Positions 55,676 through 64,000 of a stretch of 64,000 nt of DNA are shown here, piece by piece; within the stretch, counting starts at the first letter, position 1; each line of letters opens with the position of its first letter. The stretch spans positions 1,896,001 to 1,960,000 of the forward strand of contig JALDRJ010000002.1 of NCBI GenBank assembly GCA_031315865.1, written 5' to 3'. The position numbers and the translations under genes are program-made. This DNA is from Nitrospirales bacterium (GTDB lineage Bacteria > Nitrospirota > Nitrospiria > Nitrospirales > UBA8639). Below the pieces are notes generated by a model. It saw nothing but the letters and a program-made list of their open reading frames with translations. It was not told where the DNA came from and did no database searches.

Positions 55676-56551
55676 TTAGAGGCGAGCCAAGATATTGTCA
55701 GCGATCTGTCCCAAGGCGAGTGAGGCGGGAGAGGCGGGGTCTAGATCGACGACCGGCAGGTATTTATGCACGGAACGTGCGACTGATTCGTGGTCTGGAA
55801 TATTCCCCAATAACGTGAGTTCGGCTCCGACATATTGCTTGAGGAGATTTTGTAGTTGAAGGGTATTGATTCGCGAACCATTCGTCATTCGATTCAGGAT
55901 CAGGTGCGGATGAAAATCTCGAAGCGCCTCTTCCGCTGTCGGCACTCCATCTTCATTCGTTTGTCCCACTGCTTCCAGCACCTCCGAGACACTTTGGAAC
56001 TCTCGATCAAGTAAGGTATGAGCGACAGGGTCTCGAGCGGCGAACGAAGTCAAGACTTTTCGAATCGCGGAAAGTTTAATGAAGCGATATAAATCCAATA
56101 CCGAGGTAGGGTCAGGTGTCGCGACAGCCAAGTGGTGGTCGGCCAGGAGGAAAAAATCAAGGGCATGATAGTGAGTGCCGGCTCCAACGTCTACGATGAT
56201 GATATCGGTTTCGAGCTCTTTGAGGTGCCGAATCAGCCGTTTTTTCTTCGCATATTGGAGATTCGATGTTCGTAAGGTATCGCCAGTTCCAGGGATTAAT
56301 CGAAGATTCTGGTATCCATTCACCTGCTGCGCCACCTCTTCCAGGGTCTTGAATCGGCGGTTCAGAAAATCAGTCATGGTAGCTTTGGGGTGAAACATCC
56401 CAAACAGCACGTGCTGATTCGCCCCACCTGTGTCAAAATCGGTTAAAATGACTCGTTTGCCGCGTTTGGTGAACAGGAGTGCCAAGTTACTACTGATGAC
56501 ACTTTTCCCGACGCCACCCTTCCCTGAAGCGATTGATACAATTTTTGCCAT
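55676..56551 (-). CDS. MinD/ParA-family ATPase
   Basis: About 291 residues from MAKIVSIASG. The deviant Walker A SGKGGVGKSVISSN, DFDTGGANQH and IIIVDVGAGTHYHALDFFLL mark the MinD/FlhG-like group. The C-terminal half lacks a visible amphipathic membrane-targeting helix. In-frame codons upstream (to 56608) would add 19 residues and are less likely. Possible roles are division, chemotaxis-array or flagellar positioning; no partner gene is adjacent. Confidence 0.87.
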   Translation of the reverse strand: MAKIVSIASGKGGVGKSVISSNLALLFTKRGKRVILTDFDTGGANQHVLFGMFHPKATMTDFLNRRFKTLEEVAQQVNGYQNLRLIPGTGDTLRTSNLQYAKKKRLIRHLKELETDIIIVDVGAGTHYHALDFFLLADHHLAVATPDPTSVLDLYRFIKLSAIRKVLTSFAARDPVAHTLLDREFQSVSEVLEAVGQTNEDGVPTAEEALRDFHPHLILNRMTNGSRINTLQLQNLLKQYVGAELTLLGNIPDHESVARSVHKYLPVVDLDPASPASLALGQIADNILARL

Positions 56552-56882
56552 GTTGTCCAACATTCGGTAATCCGCCATCCATCCGACGATGCGGATGGTC
56601 AACCTCATCTCCTCATTTTTACTCTATCATAGGGTCTGTCTTAAGCCTATCGAGCCCATATGTCTCTACAAGCGTGGGAAATAGCTAGATCGACGAGCCG
56701 GCAGGAATTTTCTTGTAATGGGCATTATTAAGGAGGGGGGACGTGTTGAAAGGTAGGGCTATTGCGTTTAGACTGAAGAAATGCTAGGGTCTGACTAGGT
56801 GAAGTGGGCGAAGGCCCACTTTTTTTTGTTCTCAAGCTATCAGTTTCGAGCAAAAGGCACGAGAGTCGAGTCATTTTTGAGC
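56552..56882 (+). promoter_or_regulatory. rimP operon leader with terminator-like hairpin
   Basis: About 330 bp between the MinD-like gene and rimP. Near its end TTGCGT (56762) and TAGGGT (56785, 17-bp spacer) may be a promoter. Just after, AAGTGGGC-GAAG-GCCCACTT (56802-56821) is followed by a T-run to 56827. Such leader hairpins upstream of rimP-nusA are common and fit autoregulation of NusA by attenuation. An open frame starting at 56799 (MKWAKAH...) runs into rimP but begins inside this hairpin, so it is not the natural start. Confidence 0.6.
56802..56827 (+). terminator. Intrinsic terminator in the rimP leader
   Basis: An 8-bp stem AAGTGGGC / GCCCACTT with a GAAG tetraloop and T-run, beginning 11 bp after the possible -10 and about 55 bp before the rimP start. 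Probable attenuator of the rimP-nusA-infB operon. Confidence 0.8.
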
Positions 56883-57368
56883 ATGACGCTATCCGGGCAT
56901 AGTTTGGAGCAACAAATTGAACGTGTTGCCGAACCTTTAGCTCGAGCTCTTGAGGTCGATCTTGTTGAAATTCGTTGTTTAGGAAAAGGTGCCGGTTCCT
57001 GCATTCGCATCACAATCGATAAGCCGGGCGGCGTTGGGATTCAGGATTGTGAAGGACTTCACCAATCTCTTAGTCGTGCCCTGGACGCACTAGGTCCCCT
57101 TCCTCATTCCCACCGACTGGAGGTTTCATCGCCTGGGCTTGATCGTCCCCTCAAGCACAGAAGAGACTATCAACGGGTCCTAGATAAATTAGTGAGAATT
57201 CAGTTCTTCAACGATGCCAAGCAAAAGACCTCGATCGTGGGGCATCTGCATGCCCTATCAGACGATGGTGTTGAGATTCTGCCTCTGTCACCAAAAAAGA
57301 GGCAACAGCCATCGGTGTCCATTGCATGGCAAGAAATCGTCAAAGCCAGGTTGGAAGTTGAATTTTAA
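56883..57368 (+). CDS. rimP: Ribosome maturation factor RimP
   Basis: About 161 residues from ATG 56883 (MTLSGHSLEQQIERVAEPL). The family fold is clear: LEVDLVEIRCLGKGAGSCIR, the GIQDCEGLHQSLSRALD segment and SSPGLDRPLKHRRDYQR. It is needed for 30S maturation. Placement ahead of nusA and infB is the conserved bacterial order. Confidence 0.93.
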   Translation: MTLSGHSLEQQIERVAEPLARALEVDLVEIRCLGKGAGSCIRITIDKPGGVGIQDCEGLHQSLSRALDALGPLPHSHRLEVSSPGLDRPLKHRRDYQRVLDKLVRIQFFNDAKQKTSIVGHLHALSDDGVEILPLSPKKRQQPSVSIAWQEIVKARLEVEF

Positions 57369-57428
57369 GATGAGCCAACGATCAAAGGGAGTGAACACTC
57401 AATATTCACTTTGCCGGGGAGCTGATAC

Positions 57429-58643
57429 ATGAAGCGTGAATTAATGGCGGTTATCGAGCAAATTGGCCGCGAAAAAGGTATTGATAAAGAACGTGTCCTC
57501 GCTGCCGTCGAATCGGCTCTCGTGACAGCTGCCAAGAAGCGTTACGGGCACAATGAAAACATACAAGTGGATGTTGATCAGGAGACCGGTGAGATTTCGA
57601 TTGTCTCCAAAAAGACGATCGCTGAAACGGTGACTGATGCCCGCACTGAAATTTCTCTCGAAGAGGCTCGTCAAATCGATAGTGACGCGGAGATGGGTGA
57701 TGAGATTGGCTCCTTGATCGATATGGAAGAGTTCGGCCGCATTGCGGCGCAAGCTGCGAAGCAGGTCATTTGTCAAAAAGTGAGAGAAGCGGAATGGGAA
57801 GCCGTTGAGCGTGATTATTCCAAGCGACAGGGCGATTTAGTGCATGGAGTGATCCTGGGGCAAGAACGGCGCAATTATCTCGTAGAAATAGGGAAAACCG
57901 AAGCGCTGCTGCCATTGCAAGAGCAGATTCCCCGTGAAACGCATCGTCGGGGGGATCGTATACGAGCCTACCTGCTCGAGGTTCGTCGAACTCCGAAGGA
58001 TGTCCAGGTCATACTGTCGAGAGCTCACCCACAGTTTGTGGTAAAGCTGTTTGCGTTGGAGGTTCCCGAAGTTTCGGAGAAAATCGTCGAAATTAAAGGC
58101 GTCGTTCGTGAGCCTGGCGACCGAACCAAGATCTCGGTGGCCTCTCGTGATAAAGCCGTTGACCCTGTCGGGGCGTGCGTCGGTATTAAGGGATCCAGAG
58201 TGCAAGCGATCGTGAGGGAACTGCGAGGGGAGAAGATTGATATTATTCCTTGGACGAATGATCCTCGCGTATTTATCGGAGAAGCGCTTAACCCTGCTTC
58301 CATAGAAAAAGTTGGGATTGACGAAGAGAAAAAAGCCGCTTTGGTCGTGGTGGCCGACTCTCAACTTTCGTTAGCGATCGGGAAAAATGGTCAGAATGTT
58401 CGGTTGGCGGCCAAATTAACCGGGTGGAAAATTGATATAATCAGCGCGACAGAATATGAAAAAGAAAAGCAGGAACGAGATCGCGATATTAAAGCCGCGT
58501 TAGCGGAAGAAACCGCCGCCCAATTAGGCCCATCGGAGTCCCAAGAGTCGCCAGGGTCAAATGACAGCGCAGAACAAGTCGCAGAATCTGAACATTCTGA
58601 GAAGCCAGAACCTGAACAGGCATCAACCACAGAAACCGTCTAA
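57429..58643 (+). CDS. nusA: Transcription termination/antitermination factor NusA
   Basis: A 404-residue protein; GGGGAGC precedes the ATG. The N-terminal polymerase-binding domain (MKRELMAVIEQIGREKGID) is followed by an S1 domain (about 130-200, VHGVILGQERRNYLVEIGKT), KH1 (GACVGIKGSRVQAIVRELRG) and KH2 (GKNGQNVRLAAKLTGWKIDI). The tail is acidic and short, without the AR repeats of E. coli NusA. It starts 60 bp after rimP. Confidence 0.96.
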   Translation: MKRELMAVIEQIGREKGIDKERVLAAVESALVTAAKKRYGHNENIQVDVDQETGEISIVSKKTIAETVTDARTEISLEEARQIDSDAEMGDEIGSLIDMEEFGRIAAQAAKQVICQKVREAEWEAVERDYSKRQGDLVHGVILGQERRNYLVEIGKTEALLPLQEQIPRETHRRGDRIRAYLLEVRRTPKDVQVILSRAHPQFVVKLFALEVPEVSEKIVEIKGVVREPGDRTKISVASRDKAVDPVGACVGIKGSRVQAIVRELRGEKIDIIPWTNDPRVFIGEALNPASIEKVGIDEEKKAALVVVADSQLSLAIGKNGQNVRLAAKLTGWKIDIISATEYEKEKQERDRDIKAALAEETAAQLGPSESQESPGSNDSAEQVAESEHSEKPEPEQASTTETV

Positions 58644-58663
58644 CGTGTGAGGGGCATTGCTGG

Positions 58664-61228
58664 ATGAGGGTGTATGAGTTAGCCAAGAAGCTTGGGATGG
58701 AAAGTCGAATTCTGATTCCTGAACTGGTTCAGTTAGGAATAGAGGTCACTTCTCACAGCAACACGCTGGATGAAGACAGCGTGCGGCGTGCTCTCGAGGT
58801 TCTGCAAGATAAGAAGATTACTGACATGAGTGAGGACTCCAAAAAGCGATTGCGAAAACCGTCCGGCAAGATAGGGAGTGGCGGTAAAAAGGATAAAGTG
58901 CAAGCAGATTCAGGAGTGGAAGAGTCTAAAAAAACCGAGAAGAAACATATCCTCATTAAGAAAAAGAAGGTAGAAGAACCATTGCTAGAGTCATCGGAGG
59001 CTGCTGATGTGGGAGAGATGTCTCTTCTCGATGCTCAGGATGCAGAGACTTCTCTCGATGCTATGAGTCCAGCGAACGTACCATCAGAAGAGGAACCTGC
59101 TGTCCTGTCCCCAGAGGTTTCTACAATGGATGCTCACCCTGTTTCGACTATCATGGAGGATTCTGCGCAGGAGATGACAGCTGAAAGTCGTGACGGGGTT
59201 GATGATTCGCAAAAATCTGAAGCCGAGGTTATGAGCGACAAAGTGCCTAAGAAGGATGCTTCTCAATCCGTAGCCGATGACCCAAGAGAAGAAAAAATCA
59301 AAAAACCCAAGAAGGTTGGGCGTAAACGTGATGATGATCTTTTTGCGGCTCGCTATGAAGACGCCGCGCGGTGGCAAGATCTTCGTCCGTTACCCGCTTT
59401 GCGCCGTGAAGAACGATCACGTCCCAGTCAATCTGCCTCGGTTGCTGAAGTCACGAAACCTCGTAAAAAGGGGATTAAAGTTCAAACAGGCGTTTCAGTA
59501 AAAGAATTTTCCGAATTACTCGGTCAACGACCGGCGGAAATCATCAGAAAGCTCATGGATATGGGAATTGCGTTGGCAATGAATCAGCCGATGGACCTTG
59601 ATGCGGCAGCCCTTATTGCTGAGGGCGCTGGGGTCAACATCGAAATCGTGGCGGAAAAGCAGGGCGAAGAGCTTCTTGAGGCGGTTCTTGAGGAACATGT
59701 CGAGAAGAAACTCGTGTCGCGTGCTCCCGTGGTGACGATCATGGGACATGTGGATCATGGCAAAACCTCGCTCTTGGACGCCATCCGACAATCGCATGTC
59801 ACGGATCGAGAGGCGGGCGGCATTACTCAACATATCGGAGCCTATTCGGTCAAGGTCGGGGATAAGCGCGTCACCTTCCTCGATACCCCTGGGCATGAAG
59901 CTTTTACGGCGATGCGGGCTCGTGGTGCGCAGGTGACCGATATAGTTGTCCTTGTTGTTTCCGCCGATGATGGTGTGATGCCGCAAACCGTTGAAGCGAT
60001 TCATCATGCGCAGGCTGCCGATGTTCCGATTGTCGTCGCGGTCAACAAAATTGATAAGCCCGAAGCGAATCCTGACCGGGTGAAGCAAGGGTTGAGTGAA
60101 CATGGATTGATTCCGGAGGCGTGGGGTGGACAGACAATTTTTGTAGAAGTGTCTGCCAAGGAAAAACGCGGGCTGGACCAACTGTTGGAAATGATATTAT
60201 TGCAGGCGGAAATTCTTGAGTTGAAAGCCGATATTGGTTGTTCCGCGCGAGGCGTCGTATTGGAGGCACGTCTGGATCGAGGCCGGGGACCTGTGGCCAC
60301 GGTGCTCGTTCAACACGGCAAACTCAAAACTTCGGATATTTTTGTCATGGGAGCCGTGAGCGGTCGTGTCCGGGCTTTAAATTCTGACACGGGTGCGAAG
60401 ATTAAGGAGGCGGGTCCTTCTATACCCGTCGAAGTCATTGGCCTGCTCAGTGTACCTGAGGCGGGAGATCAGGTGGTCGTCGTGAAGGATGAGCGGATGG
60501 CTCGCGGGATTGCCGAAGGTCGTCAGCAAAAACAGCGGTCGGCTGATCTTGCCGCAACCGGGCCACGTCGCACACTCGAGGAACTATACGCCGAAGTTCA
60601 GGAGGGGGAAGTCAAGGAACTTGCCGTACTCATTAAGTCTGACGTTCAAGGTTCAGCGGGGGCGATCGGTGATGCCGTCCAAAAGTTTACCTCCGATCTG
60701 GTGCGTTTCCGCGTTATTCATAGTGGAGTGGGGGGGATCAGCGAATCCGATGTCTTATTAGCCGCCGCGTCACAGGCCCTCATCATCGGGTTTCATGTCA
60801 GGCCGGAGCCGAAAGCGGCTGCCTTGGCCGAACGCGAAGGTGTGGACATTCGATTGCATACGGTCATTTATAATGTGATGGCTGAGTTGAAGTCGGCCGC
60901 CGAGGGTTTGCTGGCCCCGACATTGAAGGAGCGAGTGCTGGGCCGTGCCGAAGTTCGCCAGTTGTTCACGGTTCCCAAGATGGGGACCATCGCAGGCTGT
61001 TATGTGACGGATGGGATGATTGCGAGGACAAGTGCGGGAATTCGGGTGTTACGAGATCATATTCAGGTGTATGAGGGGAAGTTAGGGTCGTTAAGGCGAT
61101 TTAAAGACGATGCCCGAGAAGTTCAGCAAGGGTATGAATGTGGTATAGGGATAGAGAATTTTAACGATGTGAAGATTGGCGATATTCTAGAAGCCTTTGT
61201 TTTCGACGAAGAGGCCGTAAAGCTATAG
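58664..61228 (+). CDS. infB: Translation initiation factor IF-2
   Basis: An 854-residue GTPase. The N-terminal IF2-N domain ([20 protein letters not shown]) is followed by a long acidic/lysine linker (to about 265), a second IF2-N-like segment ([20 protein letters not shown]) and the G domain: [27 protein letters not shown]. It delivers initiator tRNA to the 30S. It starts 20 bp after nusA; no ylxR gene lies between, unlike in many Firmicutes. Confidence 0.97.
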   Translation: MRVYELAKKLGMESRILIPELVQLGIEVTSHSNTLDEDSVRRALEVLQDKKITDMSEDSKKRLRKPSGKIGSGGKKDKVQADSGVEESKKTEKKHILIKKKKVEEPLLESSEAADVGEMSLLDAQDAETSLDAMSPANVPSEEEPAVLSPEVSTMDAHPVSTIMEDSAQEMTAESRDGVDDSQKSEAEVMSDKVPKKDASQSVADDPREEKIKKPKKVGRKRDDDLFAARYEDAARWQDLRPLPALRREERSRPSQSASVAEVTKPRKKGIKVQTGVSVKEFSELLGQRPAEIIRKLMDMGIALAMNQPMDLDAAALIAEGAGVNIEIVAEKQGEELLEAVLEEHVEKKLVSRAPVVTIMGHVDHGKTSLLDAIRQSHVTDREAGGITQHIGAYSVKVGDKRVTFLDTPGHEAFTAMRARGAQVTDIVVLVVSADDGVMPQTVEAIHHAQAADVPIVVAVNKIDKPEANPDRVKQGLSEHGLIPEAWGGQTIFVEVSAKEKRGLDQLLEMILLQAEILELKADIGCSARGVVLEARLDRGRGPVATVLVQHGKLKTSDIFVMGAVSGRVRALNSDTGAKIKEAGPSIPVEVIGLLSVPEAGDQVVVVKDERMARGIAEGRQQKQRSADLAATGPRRTLEELYAEVQEGEVKELAVLIKSDVQGSAGAIGDAVQKFTSDLVRFRVIHSGVGGISESDVLLAAASQALIIGFHVRPEPKAAALAEREGVDIRLHTVIYNVMAELKSAAEGLLAPTLKERVLGRAEVRQLFTVPKMGTIAGCYVTDGMIARTSAGIRVLRDHIQVYEGKLGSLRRFKDDAREVQQGYECGIGIENFNDVKIGDILEAFVFDEEAVKL

Positions 61229-61276
61229 GCTGAGGGCTTCTCCCTGGCCTAGGACGATGGTCTGTTTTGACGGCGA

Positions 61277-61558
61277 ATGATTATCGGACTATGCACGGTA
61301 GAGTTATACTTCCCTGACAGTCATTCTTTAAAGGCCAAGCGGCAGATTCTTTCCAGCTTGAAAACCCGACTTCGCGCGAAGTTTAATATCTCGATAGCTG
61401 AAGTCGACGAACAGGATTTGTGGCAAAAGTCAATTCTCGGCATTGCTTGTGTGGCGAACGAATCCGGGCAGGTACATCACGTGTTAGACTTGGTTTTGAA
61501 CATGATTCAATCCAATCCATCCCTGGAATTGTGTCGGTCTCGCATTGAGCTATTATAA
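61277..61558 (+). CDS. DUF503 (YlxP-like) protein
   Basis: A 93-residue protein: MIIGLCTVELYFPDSHSLKA and KRQILSSLKTRLRAKFNISI are the family signature. Usually encoded between infB and rbfA, as here. Function not established; it may assist ribosome assembly. Confidence 0.9.
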   Translation: MIIGLCTVELYFPDSHSLKAKRQILSSLKTRLRAKFNISIAEVDEQDLWQKSILGIACVANESGQVHHVLDLVLNMIQSNPSLELCRSRIELL

Positions 61559-61598
61559 TGGGTTCATGAAAAGAGGGTTGCGAGGAACGTGAAGGGCC

Positions 61599-61967
61599 AT
61601 GTCCAAGTCAAGTTACAAACGGGCAGAGCGGGTTGCCGATCAAATACGAATGGAAGTTGCTGATATTCTCGCACGCAAGGCCAAGGACCCTCGTATTGGT
61701 TTTGTCACCGTGACCGATGTCGACCTGAGCCCGGACTTGCGGGTGGCGCGTATTTACGTAAGCTCTTTGCGTGAAGGAGAATCGGAGGAATTGGCCTTAC
61801 AAGGACTCTCAAAGGCTGTGGGGTTTGTTCGGGGTGAGCTAGGACGACGGCTTGAATTACGGTACACCCCAGAGCTCATTTTCTGTCAAGATGGCAGTTA
61901 TCGGTACGGTCGGCGAATCGATCAATTATTAGACTCCCTTCACCTTGAGGAAGATTCCAAGGACTGA
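61599..61967 (+). CDS. rbfA: Ribosome-binding factor A (RbfA)
   Basis: A 122-residue KH-type protein needed for late 16S processing and cold adaptation. YKRAERVADQIRMEVADILA, VTDVDLSPDLRVARIYVSS and LRYTPELIFCQDGS are typical. It lies 40 bp after the DUF503 gene. Confidence 0.95.
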   Translation: MSKSSYKRAERVADQIRMEVADILARKAKDPRIGFVTVTDVDLSPDLRVARIYVSSLREGESEELALQGLSKAVGFVRGELGRRLELRYTPELIFCQDGSYRYGRRIDQLLDSLHLEEDSKD

Positions 61968-61996
61968 TCATCAGATCAGTCAATTGCTTGCGTTCT

Positions 61997-63001
61997 ATGG
62001 AAACCATGGTCGCCGTTCATCCGAGCCCGAATCCATCAAGCTCTGCCGGAGCTCGTCTCCATGGGGTATTGAATGTTCGAAAGCCTGCGGGCTGGACCTC
62101 TCACGATGTCGTGTTGCGACTGCGCCGGGTTTTGGGCATCCAAAAGATTGGTCATGCCGGAACGCTGGATCCGGCAGCTATTGGCGTGCTCCCTATCTTG
62201 CTCGGCAAAGGCACGAAGGTTGCCAATCATCTCTTGGAGTGGTCCAAAGAATATGCAGCTGTTCTCCGGCTCGGGGAATCAACGGATACCCAGGATGCGA
62301 CAGGTCTTGTGCTTCGTCAAGCTTCCCTAGAGACGGTGACCGAAGATGCCATTCGGTCGGCTGTCAAGGAGTTCCAAGGAGAGATCCAGCAGATTCCTCC
62401 GATGTATTCGGCTGTTAAGATGAATGGAGAGCCATTGTACAAGGCTGCTCGCCGTGGAGAAACCGTGACCAGAAAATCTCGGTCTGTCATGATTTATCAG
62501 ATAGAAGTCATGGATATTCGGGGAAGCGATGTCGACTTCGTCGTGCATTGTTCCAAGGGGACGTATATCCGGACGTTGTGTGCGGACATTGGGGACCGTC
62601 TAAACGTTGGTGGCCATCTCTGTTGGTTGGAACGACGTCGGGTGGGCTCTCTTCATATTGACGATGCGCTCGATATCGAGCGAGTCACGAAAGAGTCGTG
62701 GCCCTTCTTTGCTGAGAGGTCGTTCTTGACGATTGACGAGGCTCTGTCTTTCCTGCCAGCTGTCGACATCAAAGACCGGCATGTTCCGAGAGTCATGAAT
62801 GGGGCATCAGTTGCGTGGCAAGAGGTTTCGGCCAGCCTGCACGATGATCAGAGAGCGGAGCTTCGAGATGGTCAGGCTGTTCGCGTACGAAGCCCCAGTG
62901 GAAAATTGTTGGCGGTCGGCAGACTGCATGGTCCAGGCTCCTCTGTTCGGGGAGGAGAAAGCGGTCATGTCAGTATGGAGACCCTGTGCGTTGAGCAATA
63001 A
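61997..63001 (+). CDS. truB: tRNA pseudouridine-55 synthase (TruB)
   Basis: About 334 residues. Catalytic Asp lies in KIGHAGTLDPAAIGVLPI. GWTSHDVVLRLRR, PPMYSAVKMNGEPLYKAARR and KGTYIRTLCADIG are family motifs; the C-terminus is a PUA-like extension (VSASLHDDQRAELRDGQAVR). Start candidates are TTG 61988, ATG 61997 and ATG 62006; no strong ribosome site decides. 29 bp follow rbfA. Confidence 0.95.
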   Translation: METMVAVHPSPNPSSSAGARLHGVLNVRKPAGWTSHDVVLRLRRVLGIQKIGHAGTLDPAAIGVLPILLGKGTKVANHLLEWSKEYAAVLRLGESTDTQDATGLVLRQASLETVTEDAIRSAVKEFQGEIQQIPPMYSAVKMNGEPLYKAARRGETVTRKSRSVMIYQIEVMDIRGSDVDFVVHCSKGTYIRTLCADIGDRLNVGGHLCWLERRRVGSLHIDDALDIERVTKESWPFFAERSFLTIDEALSFLPAVDIKDRHVPRVMNGASVAWQEVSASLHDDQRAELRDGQAVRVRSPSGKLLAVGRLHGPGSSVRGGESGHVSMETLCVEQ

Positions 63002-63031
63002 TCTAGGATACAGACAACGAGGAGGAAGGTG

Positions 63032-63301
63032 ATGGCGTTTACTAAGGAAGCGAAGACGGCAGTGATGGGTCAATACCGGCAACATGAGACGGATACCGGG
63101 TCGTCGGAGGTGCAGATCGCGGTATTAACAAACCGCATTTCTGAGCTGACGGAACATTTCAAACAACATAAGAAAGATCATCACTCTCGACGAGGTTTAT
63201 TGAAAATGGTGAGTCGCCGCCGTCGTCTGTTGGATTACTTGCGACGAGTGAATAGGGAAAAGTATCAGACGCTATTAGCGTCGTTGGGTCTACGTAAATA
63301 A
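63032..63301 (+). CDS. rpsO: 30S ribosomal protein S15
   Basis: An 89-residue protein ([20 protein letters not shown] ... [20 protein letters not shown]). Start ATG 63032, following GAGGAGGAAGGTG; a GTG three bases upstream is not needed. S15 binds 16S helices h20-h22. It is between truB and pnp, as usual. Confidence 0.97.
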   Translation: MAFTKEAKTAVMGQYRQHETDTGSSEVQIAVLTNRISELTEHFKQHKKDHHSRRGLLKMVSRRRRLLDYLRRVNREKYQTLLASLGLRK

Positions 63302-63383
63302 TTTACACTGTGACTGCGTTCCTGAGAAAGACACTTTTGACACCAGTGTGGTGCGCGCGGAAAACGCTCGAGAGGAGAGAGCA

Positions 63384-64000
63384 ATGATGCATGCCGTAGA
63401 AATTGAAGTTGGTGGGCAAACCCTTCGATTAGAAACAGGAAAGATGGCCAAGCAAGCTGATGGGGCCGTCTTGGCTACCTACGCGGATACCGTGGTGTTG
63501 GCGACGGCTGTGTCAGCCAAAACTCTCAAGCCGCAGACCGACTTTCTGCCCTTGACCGTGAACTATCAAGAGAAGACGTACGCGGCCGGGAAAATTCCGG
63601 GGGGATATTTCAGAAGAGAGGGGGCTCCGAGTGAAAAAGAAGTCCTGACGAGCCGGTTGATTGATCGCCCGATACGACCCCTGTTTCCTGAAGGTTATTA
63701 TTATGAAACGCAGGTGATCGCTTCAGTCCTTTCAATTGACCATACGCTTTCCTCCGATGTTCTCGCGATGACCGCTTCTTCTGCCGCGTTGGCGATTTCT
63801 GATATTCCTTTTGGCGGACCGTTGGCGGGAGTGAAGATTGGCCGAGCAAATGGCGAGTTGGTGGTGAACCCGGACCTCAAGACCATGGAAGAAAGTGACT
63901 TAAACTTAGTGGTCGCGGGGACAGCTGATGCGGTGATGATGGTTGAGGCAGGAGCTCACGGTTTATCTGAAACGACCATGATCGCCGCTATTGAACTGGC
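63384..64000 (+). CDS. pnp: Polyribonucleotide nucleotidyltransferase (PNPase), partial
   Basis: The N-terminal 205 residues of PNPase, cut by the window end. The ATG follows [65 protein letters not shown] and [17 protein letters not shown] are canonical RNase PH-1 domain motifs. It degrades RNA phosphorolytically. The reading frame is open to the window edge. Confidence 0.95.
   Translation, partial: MMHAVEIEVGGQTLRLETGKMAKQADGAVLATYADTVVLATAVSAKTLKPQTDFLPLTVNYQEKTYAAGKIPGGYFRREGAPSEKEVLTSRLIDRPIRPLFPEGYYYETQVIASVLSIDHTLSSDVLAMTASSAALAISDIPFGGPLAGVKIGRANGELVVNPDLKTMEESDLNLVVAGTADAVMMVEAGAHGLSETTMIAAIEL

Noticed and set aside
56799-56882. N-terminal extension of RimP
   Set aside because: It would start within the leader hairpin and lacks RimP similarity; ATG 56883 is preferred.

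Overview
This 64 kb window looks like chromosomal DNA of a Gram-negative, lipoprotein-rich bacterium. The gene set fits Nitrospirota, probably a Nitrospira-like nitrite oxidiser: PEP-CTERM proteins, a NorD/CbbO-like VWA protein, an LDH-type malate dehydrogenase, a stand-alone NuoF-like subunit with a 2Fe-2S ferredoxin, a caspase-like protein, DUF4384 proteins and ergothioneine genes. This assignment is an inference from gene content; no rRNA is present. I saw no CRISPR array, insertion sequence, integrase or prophage gene.

Layout. 1-9.4 kb: a minus-strand operon of ECF sigma factor, anti-sigma factor and two DUF4384 lipoproteins. It diverges from a secreted caspase-like/DUF4384 protein, followed by two paralogous secreted proteins with lysine-rich C-terminal tails. 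9.4-12.1 kb: an alpha/alpha-toroid protein, a Tat-exported DUF362 protein and a lipoprotein thiol peroxidase that lacks the resolving cysteine. 12.2-18.7 kb: an ergothioneine locus (EgtE-like, EgtD, EgtB-like) enclosing an OpuC/EgtUV-like ABC transporter. 18.8-22 kb: an ECF transporter with a fused S-A-A' polypeptide and EcfT. 22-24 kb: two PEP-CTERM DUF4114-like paralogues. 24.4-30.5 kb: an S9 peptidase, a Fur-controlled bfd, a DUF167 protein and a NorD-like VWA protein. 30.5-35 kb: malate dehydrogenase, a NuoF-like flavoprotein, ferredoxin, a eukaryote-like PTPS and FolE. 35.3-42.5 kb: alpha/beta hydrolase, RarA, VapBC, an ABC-F ATPase, tRNA-Ala, purA and tRNA-Lys. 42.8-52.7 kb: a surface/secretion locus with an OmpA-like protein, a TpsB-type transporter, a TPR/beta-barrel protein and a 1121-residue FecR-domain protein carrying 128 consecutive prolines. 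52.9-56.6 kb: an HDOD protein, a SWIM zinc-finger protein and a MinD/ParA ATPase. 56.8-64 kb: the translation operon rimP-nusA-infB-ylxP-rbfA-truB-rpsO-pnp, with pnp cut by the window end.

Most unusual points: the 128-proline tract and its secretion-type neighbours; the transporter inside the ergothioneine locus; the sigma/caspase/DUF4384 cluster beside secreted cationic-tail proteins; an intrinsic terminator in the purA leader, with weaker parallels at rimP and egtB; and complementary degenerate ATPase motifs in the ECF fusion. All statements rest on reading the sequence. No database search or structure prediction was run.
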